NCBI GenBank assembly: GCA_041389725.1
Contig: JAWKRG010000010.1
Span: forward strand, 310,001-374,000
DNA: 64,000 bases
From: Polyangiaceae bacterium
GTDB lineage: Bacteria > Myxococcota_A > Polyangia > Polyangiales > Polyangiaceae
Direction of reading: 5' to 3'
Under the pieces are notes generated by a model. That model did no database searches, was not told where the DNA came from, and was given only the letters and a program-made list of their open reading frames with translations. The translations under genes were made by a program, and so were the position numbers. Below are positions 16,179 through 24,487 of this stretch, one piece after another (positions within the stretch are counted from its first letter, which is position 1; the number at the start of each line of letters is the position of its first letter).

Positions 16179-19100
16179 ATGATACACGGGCAGGGCTCCC
16201 GCGACCGTTCGGCGCTGCAGGAGGGCTGGGTCATCGCCAACCACATCTTGGTGGCGTTTCACGTGGCCTTCATCTCGTCGGTGCTGGCGCTTCCAGCGGC
16301 TTCCATCCTGAAGTGGGAGGTCCTGGGCTTCATCTTCTTCAGTCCGGAGACCATCGTTTCCGCGCTGTTCACCTACCTCACCTTCCACTTTTGCGTGGCG
16401 TGGCACGAGCTTGGACACTTCACCGTCGCCGCCCGCTTGAACGCGCTGAACGAGTCCGCCCTGCGCGAGGCCCAAGAGCGCTCCAGCGCACCCTTTGCGT
16501 CTCGCGTGCTCTGGTACCTAGGCCTGTTCCTCAAGATCCCCTTCGGTCGCGCCGTCGGCGTGAAACGCGAAGGACTCAACTACTACCCGGACGCTCCCTA
16601 CAACTTGGCGGTTGCGGCCGCAGGACCGCGTGCCAGTCGCAATGCAGCGCTGTTCACGCTGCCACCGGCTGCCGCTCTGCTCGCCGTTGGTCTGCTAGGT
16701 GATCATACCGCGCTCATCTACGCCGGGCGCCTCTTGCTCGGCATCGGCGTGGTCTCCTTCTTGGACTTTCGCTTGGCCGACCCGGGCAAATACCGTGCGT
16801 TTCTCGAGCGCGAGCGCCGCGCAGCGGACAAGGCTCAGTCCGTGGGACAGCTGACGGGTTGGCTGGCGCAAGCGGCCGGCGTGAAGCAGCGCCTGCTCGC
16901 GTCACGCATGCAGTTCGCTGCCCACCCTCGCCTCGGCGTGGTCTCCGCACCTTGGCAGTTTCGCAATTGCGGCATGGGTGGAAGGCACACGGAGAAGGAG
17001 TACCCCGAGTCCAACGTCAGCATGCAAGAGGCGATGTTCCTGATCCTCTCGGCCACGAGCTATCAAGAGGCGCAAGAGCTGACGGTGCGGCTTCAGAATC
17101 GTCTGAAGGAGATCATCGAGAAAGAAGAAGGCTGCCGCGTGATGGGCATCGGCCTGGAAGGAGGCCTGGCGCCCTACATCGAGAAGGGCGAGTTCCCGCT
17201 ACCTGAGGTGCGGCTGTGGTCGATGATGAAGCGGGCGATCGCCGAATGCGGCTGTCGCCCTGGTGTGGATGTGGCCATCGCCCTCGACCCGGCCATGAGC
17301 GAGCTCGAGCTGGCGTACCGTGCCGAGAACAACCTGCCTGACGCCGTCGGGATGTACCTGTTCTGGCGCGACAAGGCCAAGGTCGTACTCGATCGCGATG
17401 GTGTGCTGGCGCTCTTCGTGGAAGCCCTGGAAGAGTACGAGATCCCGATCCTGTCCATCGAAGATGGCTTTTCTGAGTACGACCACGAAGGGTGGCGATT
17501 GCTACGTGAGCGCCTCGGAGACCAGGTGTTCATCATTGGCGACGATCTCGTCACCACCAACGACAAGACCATCGAAGAGGCGGCGGACGGCGGGCTGATC
17601 AACTGCGCGCTCATCAAAGCCAACCAGATCGGCTCACTGTATGAAACGCTATTGGCCATGCTCGTGGCCTTGGGCAAGGGGCTCGAGCTGGTCGTGTCGC
17701 ATCGCTCCAAGAGTCCGAACGACGACATGGAGGCGCAGATCGCGCTCGCGGTGAACGCGCTGGGCCTCAAAGCCGGTGGCGGCGCGAACACGGAACGCCT
17801 CGTGAAGTATCAGTCCGTGTCGGAGCTGCTCCTCTCGCTGGAGGAAGCGGAGGAGGACTCGGCTCTGCCGGACGGGGCTCAGGCGGTCATCCGCTCGCTT
17901 CGTGCCTACGAAGAACCAACCAACGCGGGCATTCCCACCGTGGGCAGTAGCGCCGAGGTGTGGCTACCGACCGCTTCGGTTTCGCTGCGTTTCCGAGGAG
18001 CCACGCCGCTCGGAACCTCCGCGGGCTCCGGAGAGGCAATTCACCTGGTGGACGAGAGCGTCGAGTACGCAGAGCACAAGGAAGTCATCGACCACTTCCC
18101 CGCGCTCTTCCGAGAGCGAGAGTTGGGCGTCTACGCTTTCAAGAAGGGCCTGGAAGAAGTGCGCGTGCGGTCCGAAGGGGACGACGACTTGAGTGGACTT
18201 TTCGTCCGCGCCCAACGCTACGGGGGCAAGGGTTGCCTCACGGCTGTGGAGAACGTCTCGACCGTCGTTGCTCCGTGGCTCGAGGGAAAGAACGTCGCCG
18301 AGCTGTCCTTGCTCGACCTGGATCGTGGGCTTCTCTTGCTCGAACTACGCGCTGCACGACGCCGCGGCAAGTTGGCGGAGGACGCCAGCGACGAGGAGTG
18401 CATCCGCGTGATGCAGCGCAAGCAGAACATCGGCATGAATGCGCTGCTCAGCGTGTCCCTAGCGGTGGGCCGTGCCATCGCGCGTGTTCACGGCAAGGAG
18501 CTCTACGAACTCCTGCGCGAGGAGATGCTCGCTGTCATCGACCGGCTCGCCGCGCGCAACGGCGTGGAGCTTCGAGGCAGCCGTTTCGTGGACTATGTGA
18601 CCGCGCTTCGAGCCGTCACCGCGAAGATCGAGCAACAGGGACTGTCGCTGCACGAGGTGCTGCGGGGGCTGACGGGGATCTACGCCGAGTCCAGTGCGGA
18701 AAGCGCCGCTCGGCGCTTCGTCGCCTCGGCGCCGCCGCCAGGGGGCGAGCCCGAGCCCGAGGCTGCGCCTGAGCCCGTGCCCGTGCTCGTGCCCGCGCCC
18801 GAGTCTGCGCCTGTGCCCGAGCCCGAGCCCGAGCGTGAGCCTGTGGTCGGGGATGAGAACCCCACGCCTGCCCCTCGTGGCCGACCGGTTTCCGAACCGC
18901 TCCCCACGCCATCGCCCCTGGCCGCGGCCGCAGCGGAACCGCCACGAGCGCGGCGCGCTCCGCCGCCCCCGATTGCCTTCGAAGTGCTGGACCGCCTCGC
19001 TGCCGAACTGGGCGATGGCTACCGAAAGGATTCGCACCACGGGTTGCTTCACGCACGGGATCTGCTGTTTCGTGCCGAGCTACTGGCGGAGACCCTGGCC

Positions 19101-22100
19101 GTGGAGGAGCGAGTGGATTGGCGAGTGCTCTCGGCCGCCATTGGTCTGCACGACGTCGCTTCCCACAAGAAAAAGCACGGACCCGAGGGCGCCGCGAGAG
19201 CGCAGCAGCTGCTCCCCAAGCTGCCCGGCTTTTCCGACGAACAAGTCAAGCGGGTGGCAGATGCGATCGTGCTCCACGAGGACCGCACGCCCGACGGTGT
19301 GAGCAAGCGCCAGCAGTCGGGTCTCGAAGCGCAGATCCTATACGACGTGGATCAGCTCGATGCCTTCGGGCCCAAGGGTGTCTATCGCTACGTTGCCGTC
19401 TACACCGAGCGGGAGGCATCCCTCGATCGCGTGCTCGGGGACGCCGAGGCGCGTTACCAAAGTCTTGCGTTCGACGAGACGCGGCGTCTGGCTGCGGGAG
19501 ACTTCGGATTCACTCGGGAGTTCTTCGAGCGGCTGGCCCAGGAACAACCGGCGGACGATCGCATGCTGGGGGCACACGGCGTGGTACGCTTCATCAGCGA
19601 ACACGTGAAGGAGCCTCCGCATCGACTTGCCGACGAGGCCCTCGACGAGTTGTCCCAGGACGAGGAGGCGAGCCCAGAACGCGCCTTCGCCGTGGAGTAC
19701 TTCCGCGCCCTGCGCGGGGCCTACGCCGAACTCGCTGCAGGTCCCGCAGACCCGAACGACGCAGGTGCCGAGGCCGAAGCCGAGTCGTCGGCGCTTCTGG
19801 ACGTCGATCGCGCGTTGTGGGTCGCCCTGGTGCAGCCCGAAGTGCCCGAAGTCCAGCATGCCCTGGACACCTATCTGCAGGTAAAAGCGCTTCTGGGCCG
19901 ACCTGAGCGCCCCTTCGGAATCGTGAACAATCGCGTACTGCGCGCAGGCAGCGAGTTGGTCGTGCCGTACCTTCTCGGTCGAGAACTCGTCATCCACGTG
20001 GTGGGCGAGGATGGTCCGGTCCGCACCGTTCGCCGCGCGCTGCCGCCAGGCACGATCTTCACCGACGCGCTGGTCGGGGAGCTCGCTGAAGTTCGTGGCG
20101 AAGCCATCGATCTAGAAAAACCGCTGTACGTGCTCGATCCCGACGCCACGCCGGTGATGCCCATCGTGCGCATCCGCGACGCGGCGGCACTGCTCGAGCG
20201 CGTGAACTCGACCACCAATCGCAATCAGGCGGTGTTCCTGCTGCGCACGCTGGCGGCCCGTCTCAGCCATCTCTCGGTCAAGGATCTGCTCGGGGCCAAG
20301 AACCTGCAGCCCGAGATCCGTGACTTGACCAAGGAGCTGGTGCGCTTTCTGAATGGACCTTTGCGCCGGCGTTTGCTGGTGCTCACGCGCCTCATCGTCC
20401 GCAATCTGTCGGGTCTGGTCGGCAAGCCGAACGTGATCGATCGGCTGTGGAACGACACCATCGAGCTGGCGGAGATTCGGGTGCCCGGTAGCGCCGTGGT
20501 GAACGAGCTGCGGCGCACCTGCCACCACGCTTTGGGTAAGCGCAGCCTTCACATCGCCATCGCCTACCGCGAATTCCTGGACTCTGGAGACACGAAGGGC
20601 CTCGCGGCGCTGGGTTTCGGCGCTCCGTCCCAGGCGGATCTGGACGCCCGCGGCAAAGAGGCGCCCCGGGAGATCTTGCGTCGCGTGGAGGAGGATCTCG
20701 GCCGGCTCTTGGGAGCGTCTCAGATCGTGACACGCGTCGAAGAGTGGAAGGAGAGCTACGCCGACGCCTTGTTGCGCTGTGATCTCGGCACGTCGGTCGA
20801 AGAAGAGCTCACGGCCATCGTCGACAAGGGCCTGCGCGAGAAGAACCGTTGGGTCTACTACCACCACCTGCGCATCCTGGGTGCCAAGGCGCAGAGCTTC
20901 TGGTGGCCGCAAGAATTCGGCAAGGAGCTCTCGGAAAGCGTCGAACTCGCGTCTCGCCAAAAGCCCGACGCCGAAGGCTTCGACGCGGCTGACACGGAGC
21001 AAGCGCTGCGGGATGCGGTCGCCGAGTTCGTTCGCGAGTTGCGTGCACATCACCAAGACGAGCTTTTTGGCCTGCTCTCCGAGGTGATCGCCAGCTACCA
21101 AGACGAGCAGTACTTCGAGACTTTCCGCAAGACGCGAGCGCTACGCGCGTACCTGGTCGGGGCTATCAACCATGCGGCGTTCGAAGAGCAGCGCTACTAC
21201 CTGTGTCAGCTCGAGACCCTATTGGAGGAAATGGGCTATCTGGCCATTCGCCACGTCGCCTCGCACTATCAAGAAAAGGGCGTCGATCTGGAGCAGTGTC
21301 TCGAGCTAGTTCGACTCACTGCGATGAACTTGCAGTTCGATGGTCTCTTTTCGCGTGAACTGAGTGACTTCGCGACGATGCTGGTGGACGGCGAGCGCAG
21401 TGAGGCGGAACTGCTCAACCTGCTGGAAAGCGTCGAGCGCGCCTACCACCGTGTGCGTCAACGCGTCACCGTGCCCTACGAGAAGATGCGGGAGCGCCTG
21501 GGACACTCACCCCAAGACCTGCGGCAGATCCTCGCCAACATTCAGCGCTACATGCACGACCTGAACAGTATGGTGCAGTTCGCGGATACCGCCGCCAGCC
21601 ATCTGCGGGAGCAGCTGGCGCAGGGCAGGGCACTGCGCTCATCGCGACCCGCCCCGAGCGCGGAGGCGGTGGAAGAAGCCATCCTTCATATCTCGCACCG
21701 CGAGCGCATTCGCCGCTTCCTTCAAGACGATTCGGCGCATCACAGCCTCCGCGAGATCTACGGCGGTAAGGGCAGCGGGCTCTGCTACATCAGCTACCTG
21801 AATGTGCCGACCCGGGACGGCTTCATCCTGCCCACCAGCTACGGTCGCGCGCAGATGCACCGGGTCGCGCCCGAGCGACTACGACGCGAGCTCAGCGCGC
21901 ATCTGGCCGAGCTCGAAGCAGATATCAGTCGACGCGATGGCGAAGAGCGTCGCTTCGGCGTGGCGACCGGGCGCCCGCTGGTGCTCGCCGTGCGCGGCGG
22001 CTCCGTGCTCAGCATGCCCGGCATTCTCACGACCGTCGTGTTCTTGGGTATGAACGACGAGATCGTCGAGCAACTCGCCACGGACATGCCGTGGGGCGCT

Positions 22101-23261
22101 TGGGACTCCTACCGGCGCTTTCTGGCTTCCTATGCGGACGCGGTGTGGGGCTTCGACCTCGAACAGCACGATCTGGTAGAGAAGGCGAAGCAGCGCCACG
22201 GCGTGCGCTACAAGCACGAGCTGCCCTGGCAGGCCATGCGTGACGTTGCCGAGGAATCGAAGCGCGTGCTGCGCGACGCGGGATTCGGCAAGCAACTCGA
22301 CGCCGTCCTGGCAGATCCCTTTGCGCAACTCGAGGGAGCGGTGGGTGCCGTGTTCAACTCCTGGGATACCGAAACCGCGCAGCGCTTTCGCGAGATCAAG
22401 GGCATCTGCCACAGCTGGCACACTGCAGCCATCGTCCAAGAAATGGCCTTCGGCAACCGAGTGAACGCGCGTGTCGCGCCCGGGCTGGACGAGACCGAGG
22501 CGTCGCTCACCGGCGTCATCACGCGGACCTACCCCACCGACACGGGTGTGCGTGCCTTCGAAGGCGAGGTGAAGTTCTCGGCTGCGGGCGACGACCTGGT
22601 GAGTGGAATCACGTTCTCTGGCTCCTTCCGTGGCATCGACGAACTGGGAAGCCTGATGCCGATGCTCGACAATCGCCTGAAGCACAACGTGGCCAAGATC
22701 CGTCGCTTCATGGGGACGGACCAGGAGGTGGAGTTCACCGTGGACCACGGCGTGCTCAGCGTGCTGCAGACACGGCGTGCGGAAGCGCACAAAGACCAGG
22801 CCACGGATCGATTCTTGGAACCGGGGGAACCCGCTACCCGTGGGGTGGGCGTGCGCGGTGGCGGCTTCCGAGGCATCGTCGTGTTCGACGACGCCGATCT
22901 GGCGGAACTGTCCAAGATTGACTTCTCGACGCGGGACGACGTGGACGGTCTCCTGCTCGTGATCGAGAATCCAACGCCCGACGACATTCCGCTCATCATC
23001 TCCGCGGGCGGGCTGCTGACGGCGCGAGGAGGCTCGACCTCCCACGCAGCAGTGGCCATCAACGGTATCGAGGATCGCGACTATTCGGGCGTGGTCAGCG
23101 CCGTCTCTCTGGATGTGAATGCCTCACGGCACGAAGCCGTGATTCGGGCGGCTGATGGACAGGTGCTGCACCGCATCCGCAAGGGCGACATCGTGTCGAT
23201 CCATGGCACGACCGGCGAGGTCTACGTTGGGTCGCGGCGCAAGCTGGTGGCGAAGCCCTGA
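16179..23261 (+). CDS. 2,360-residue fusion: membrane HExxH peptidase-like, circularly permuted enolase, HD domain, PPDK ATP-grasp and phosphohistidine domains
   Basis: One uninterrupted frame starts at an ATG with a strong AAGGAGGG site. (1) Residues 1-205: about four membrane segments with HELGH at 76-80, M50/site-2-protease-like. (2) 258-550: enolase TIM barrel with Glu284, Glu327, Asp370, Glu428, Asp455, Lys480, His508-Arg509-Ser510 and Lys531 aligning with the enolase active site. (3) 583-800: enolase N-terminal capping domain (PLGTSAGSGEA, NALLSVSLAVGRA) placed after the barrel, a circular permutation. (4) 850-930: Pro/Glu-rich linker. (5) 945-1100: HD domain (HH 953-954, HD 991-992, His1033, Asp1056). 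(6) 1200-1830: helical, unrecognised. (7) 1855-2200: PPDK/PEP-synthase-type ATP-grasp (GGKGSGL, VRGGSVLSMPG, GMNDE). (8) 2225-2355: phosphohistidine swivel domain, His2289 in TARGGSTSHA. The PEP-binding barrel of PPDK is absent. The overall function is unknown. Confidence 0.93.
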   Translation: MIHGQGSRDRSALQEGWVIANHILVAFHVAFISSVLALPAASILKWEVLGFIFFSPETIVSALFTYLTFHFCVAWHELGHFTVAARLNALNESALREAQERSSAPFASRVLWYLGLFLKIPFGRAVGVKREGLNYYPDAPYNLAVAAAGPRASRNAALFTLPPAAALLAVGLLGDHTALIYAGRLLLGIGVVSFLDFRLADPGKYRAFLERERRAADKAQSVGQLTGWLAQAAGVKQRLLASRMQFAAHPRLGVVSAPWQFRNCGMGGRHTEKEYPESNVSMQEAMFLILSATSYQEAQELTVRLQNRLKEIIEKEEGCRVMGIGLEGGLAPYIEKGEFPLPEVRLWSMMKRAIAECGCRPGVDVAIALDPAMSELELAYRAENNLPDAVGMYLFWRDKAKVVLDRDGVLALFVEALEEYEIPILSIEDGFSEYDHEGWRLLRERLGDQVFIIGDDLVTTNDKTIEEAADGGLINCALIKANQIGSLYETLLAMLVALGKGLELVVSHRSKSPNDDMEAQIALAVNALGLKAGGGANTERLVKYQSVSELLLSLEEAEEDSALPDGAQAVIRSLRAYEEPTNAGIPTVGSSAEVWLPTASVSLRFRGATPLGTSAGSGEAIHLVDESVEYAEHKEVIDHFPALFRERELGVYAFKKGLEEVRVRSEGDDDLSGLFVRAQRYGGKGCLTAVENVSTVVAPWLEGKNVAELSLLDLDRGLLLLELRAARRRGKLAEDASDEECIRVMQRKQNIGMNALLSVSLAVGRAIARVHGKELYELLREEMLAVIDRLAARNGVELRGSRFVDYVTALRAVTAKIEQQGLSLHEVLRGLTGIYAESSAESAARRFVASAPPPGGEPEPEAAPEPVPVLVPAPESAPVPEPEPEREPVVGDENPTPAPRGRPVSEPLPTPSPLAAAAAEPPRARRAPPPPIAFEVLDRLAAELGDGYRKDSHHGLLHARDLLFRAELLAETLAVEERVDWRVLSAAIGLHDVASHKKKHGPEGAARAQQLLPKLPGFSDEQVKRVADAIVLHEDRTPDGVSKRQQSGLEAQILYDVDQLDAFGPKGVYRYVAVYTEREASLDRVLGDAEARYQSLAFDETRRLAAGDFGFTREFFERLAQEQPADDRMLGAHGVVRFISEHVKEPPHRLADEALDELSQDEEASPERAFAVEYFRALRGAYAELAAGPADPNDAGAEAEAESSALLDVDRALWVALVQPEVPEVQHALDTYLQVKALLGRPERPFGIVNNRVLRAGSELVVPYLLGRELVIHVVGEDGPVRTVRRALPPGTIFTDALVGELAEVRGEAIDLEKPLYVLDPDATPVMPIVRIRDAAALLERVNSTTNRNQAVFLLRTLAARLSHLSVKDLLGAKNLQPEIRDLTKELVRFLNGPLRRRLLVLTRLIVRNLSGLVGKPNVIDRLWNDTIELAEIRVPGSAVVNELRRTCHHALGKRSLHIAIAYREFLDSGDTKGLAALGFGAPSQADLDARGKEAPREILRRVEEDLGRLLGASQIVTRVEEWKESYADALLRCDLGTSVEEELTAIVDKGLREKNRWVYYHHLRILGAKAQSFWWPQEFGKELSESVELASRQKPDAEGFDAADTEQALRDAVAEFVRELRAHHQDELFGLLSEVIASYQDEQYFETFRKTRALRAYLVGAINHAAFEEQRYYLCQLETLLEEMGYLAIRHVASHYQEKGVDLEQCLELVRLTAMNLQFDGLFSRELSDFATMLVDGERSEAELLNLLESVERAYHRVRQRVTVPYEKMRERLGHSPQDLRQILANIQRYMHDLNSMVQFADTAASHLREQLAQGRALRSSRPAPSAEAVEEAILHISHRERIRRFLQDDSAHHSLREIYGGKGSGLCYISYLNVPTRDGFILPTSYGRAQMHRVAPERLRRELSAHLAELEADISRRDGEERRFGVATGRPLVLAVRGGSVLSMPGILTTVVFLGMNDEIVEQLATDMPWGAWDSYRRFLASYADAVWGFDLEQHDLVEKAKQRHGVRYKHELPWQAMRDVAEESKRVLRDAGFGKQLDAVLADPFAQLEGAVGAVFNSWDTETAQRFREIKGICHSWHTAAIVQEMAFGNRVNARVAPGLDETEASLTGVITRTYPTDTGVRAFEGEVKFSAAGDDLVSGITFSGSFRGIDELGSLMPMLDNRLKHNVAKIRRFMGTDQEVEFTVDHGVLSVLQTRRAEAHKDQATDRFLEPGEPATRGVGVRGGGFRGIVVFDDADLAELSKIDFSTRDDVDGLLLVIENPTPDDIPLIISAGGLLTARGGSTSHAAVAINGIEDRDYSGVVSAVSLDVNASRHEAVIRAADGQVLHRIRKGDIVSIHGTTGEVYVGSRRKLVAKP

Positions 23262-23490
23262 CCCGGCTGACACTGGTTCACATCGGGGACGCCTGAGATC
23301 TCCGCCGGCGAACCTCGAGCAGTTGCGTGATTTGCCTGCGTCGGTGGCAGGCAACGCCCCGCCACGCGGTGGTCTCCGTCCTGCCGTGGTCGCCGCGGCT
23401 TGGCGCTCTTTCGCTGAATTTCGCGCTGGAACGGCGGTTGCTGGAAGGAGCGGTGTCGGCACAGCGCCGACTCCCGCCAGGAGAACCATC

Positions 23491-24108
23491 ATGTCACGAG
23501 CTCGTTCATCAATTGCCGGGTCCGCCTTTTGCGGACTGCTGTCCCTCGCCGGAGTTGCAGGCGCCGCAGAGGGTCCCGTGGACTCCACTCCAGCAAGTGC
23601 AGACTCGGCGACTACACCGCCAGACAGTTCCGCTTCGTCTCGCACCTTCGATGGCTTGTCCGCAGCGCTGCTTGTTGGTAACGGATTCGAAGACGGAGTC
23701 AACGTCGGCTTTGGCGCGCGCCTGGGCACGAACCTCGACCGTCTGTATCTCGGCGGCACCGGCGTCTATCACCTCGGCGAGAGCCGCTCCGCTTCGGCGC
23801 TGGGGCAGAACGTCGATGCGTCGGTCAACATCTACTACTTCGGTGCAGAGGCTGGCTACGACTTCAGCGCAGGTCCCGTGCTGCTCCGGCCCTATGGCGG
23901 GTTTGGGCTCGGTACTGCCCGCGGCTGCGTCAACGGAAGCTGCGACACGGATAGTCGCGCGTACATCGCACCTGGCGTGTCGGTATTCGCCTTCGTCAGC
24001 GATGCATTCTTCGTGGGCGGTGATGCGCGCTTCGTCGTCCCCCTCGACGACGATGGCTCCAACTTCGATCACTTCGGTCTGTTCGCCTTCGCCGGCATGT
24101 CGCTCTGA
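23491..24108 (+). CDS. Predicted outer-membrane beta-barrel protein
   Basis: A 205-residue protein from the ATG at 23491, preceded by a GGAG site. It has a signal peptide ending near AGAAEG, a short Ser/Thr/Pro linker, then alternating hydrophobic and polar strands with frequent aromatic and Gly residues (LSAALLVGNG, VNVGFGARLG, FGLFAFAGMSL at the very end), as in small OmpA/OmpW-like barrels. One Cys pair (GCVNGSCD) could form a loop disulfide. No specific substrate can be named. It lies about 230 bp after the large fusion gene and may be separately transcribed. Confidence 0.8.
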   Translation: MSRARSSIAGSAFCGLLSLAGVAGAAEGPVDSTPASADSATTPPDSSASSRTFDGLSAALLVGNGFEDGVNVGFGARLGTNLDRLYLGGTGVYHLGESRSASALGQNVDASVNIYYFGAEAGYDFSAGPVLLRPYGGFGLGTARGCVNGSCDTDSRAYIAPGVSVFAFVSDAFFVGGDARFVVPLDDDGSNFDHFGLFAFAGMSL

Positions 24109-24487
24109 GAGCCGTCCGGCGGGAAGTTAGCTGCGCGTCCGGGCTCGAGGGGCCGCGCAGCCCGCCGTAGTGTGGAGGGCAAGTAGGGTTCGCTGCGCCC
24201 AGAGTTTGCCCTCGCCCAGCTCAACTCTTGCCCAGCTTTGCCCTTGCCCAAGCTCCGTCCTGCCCTGGTCGCGCCGCCAGCCCCATCCCCCTGTTGCGGC
24301 TCGGAAGTGTGGAATTCGAGCTTGAATGTCCGCTCCAGCTCGCGGCTACCTTGACCTTCCGCGCCAAGGCGGCACACTCCCCCGCTCGGCCCGGGGGACC
24401 GAGCGCTCATCCGAGTGCCTCGTTCCCCGCTCCGATCGCGCGACAGCCCGATGCAGGCCGCCCGCGCCCCTATCAGGAGACAGAGTG
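24109..24487. other. Intergenic region with TTGCCC-rich degenerate repeats
   Basis: No gene is supported in these 379 bp. Between 24205 and 24270 the hexamer TTGCCC recurs with GCCCAGCT and CCCAAGCT variants, giving a degenerate, pyrimidine-rich repeat. The right end carries the ribosome binding site (GGAG) of the dehydrogenase gene. A promoter for that gene must lie here, but no clear -35/-10 pair was found. Confidence 0.4.

Noticed and set aside
21879..23045. Minus-strand open frame opposite the phosphohistidine region of the large fusion
   Set aside because: Antisense to well-matched PPDK motifs; no signal of its own.
16179..23261. Possibility that the large fusion is two or three genes joined by a missed stop
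   Set aside because: The frame is continuous with consistent coding character, the domain linkers are long and protein-like, and no internal ribosome site plus start was evident. An assembly error cannot be excluded from one sequence.
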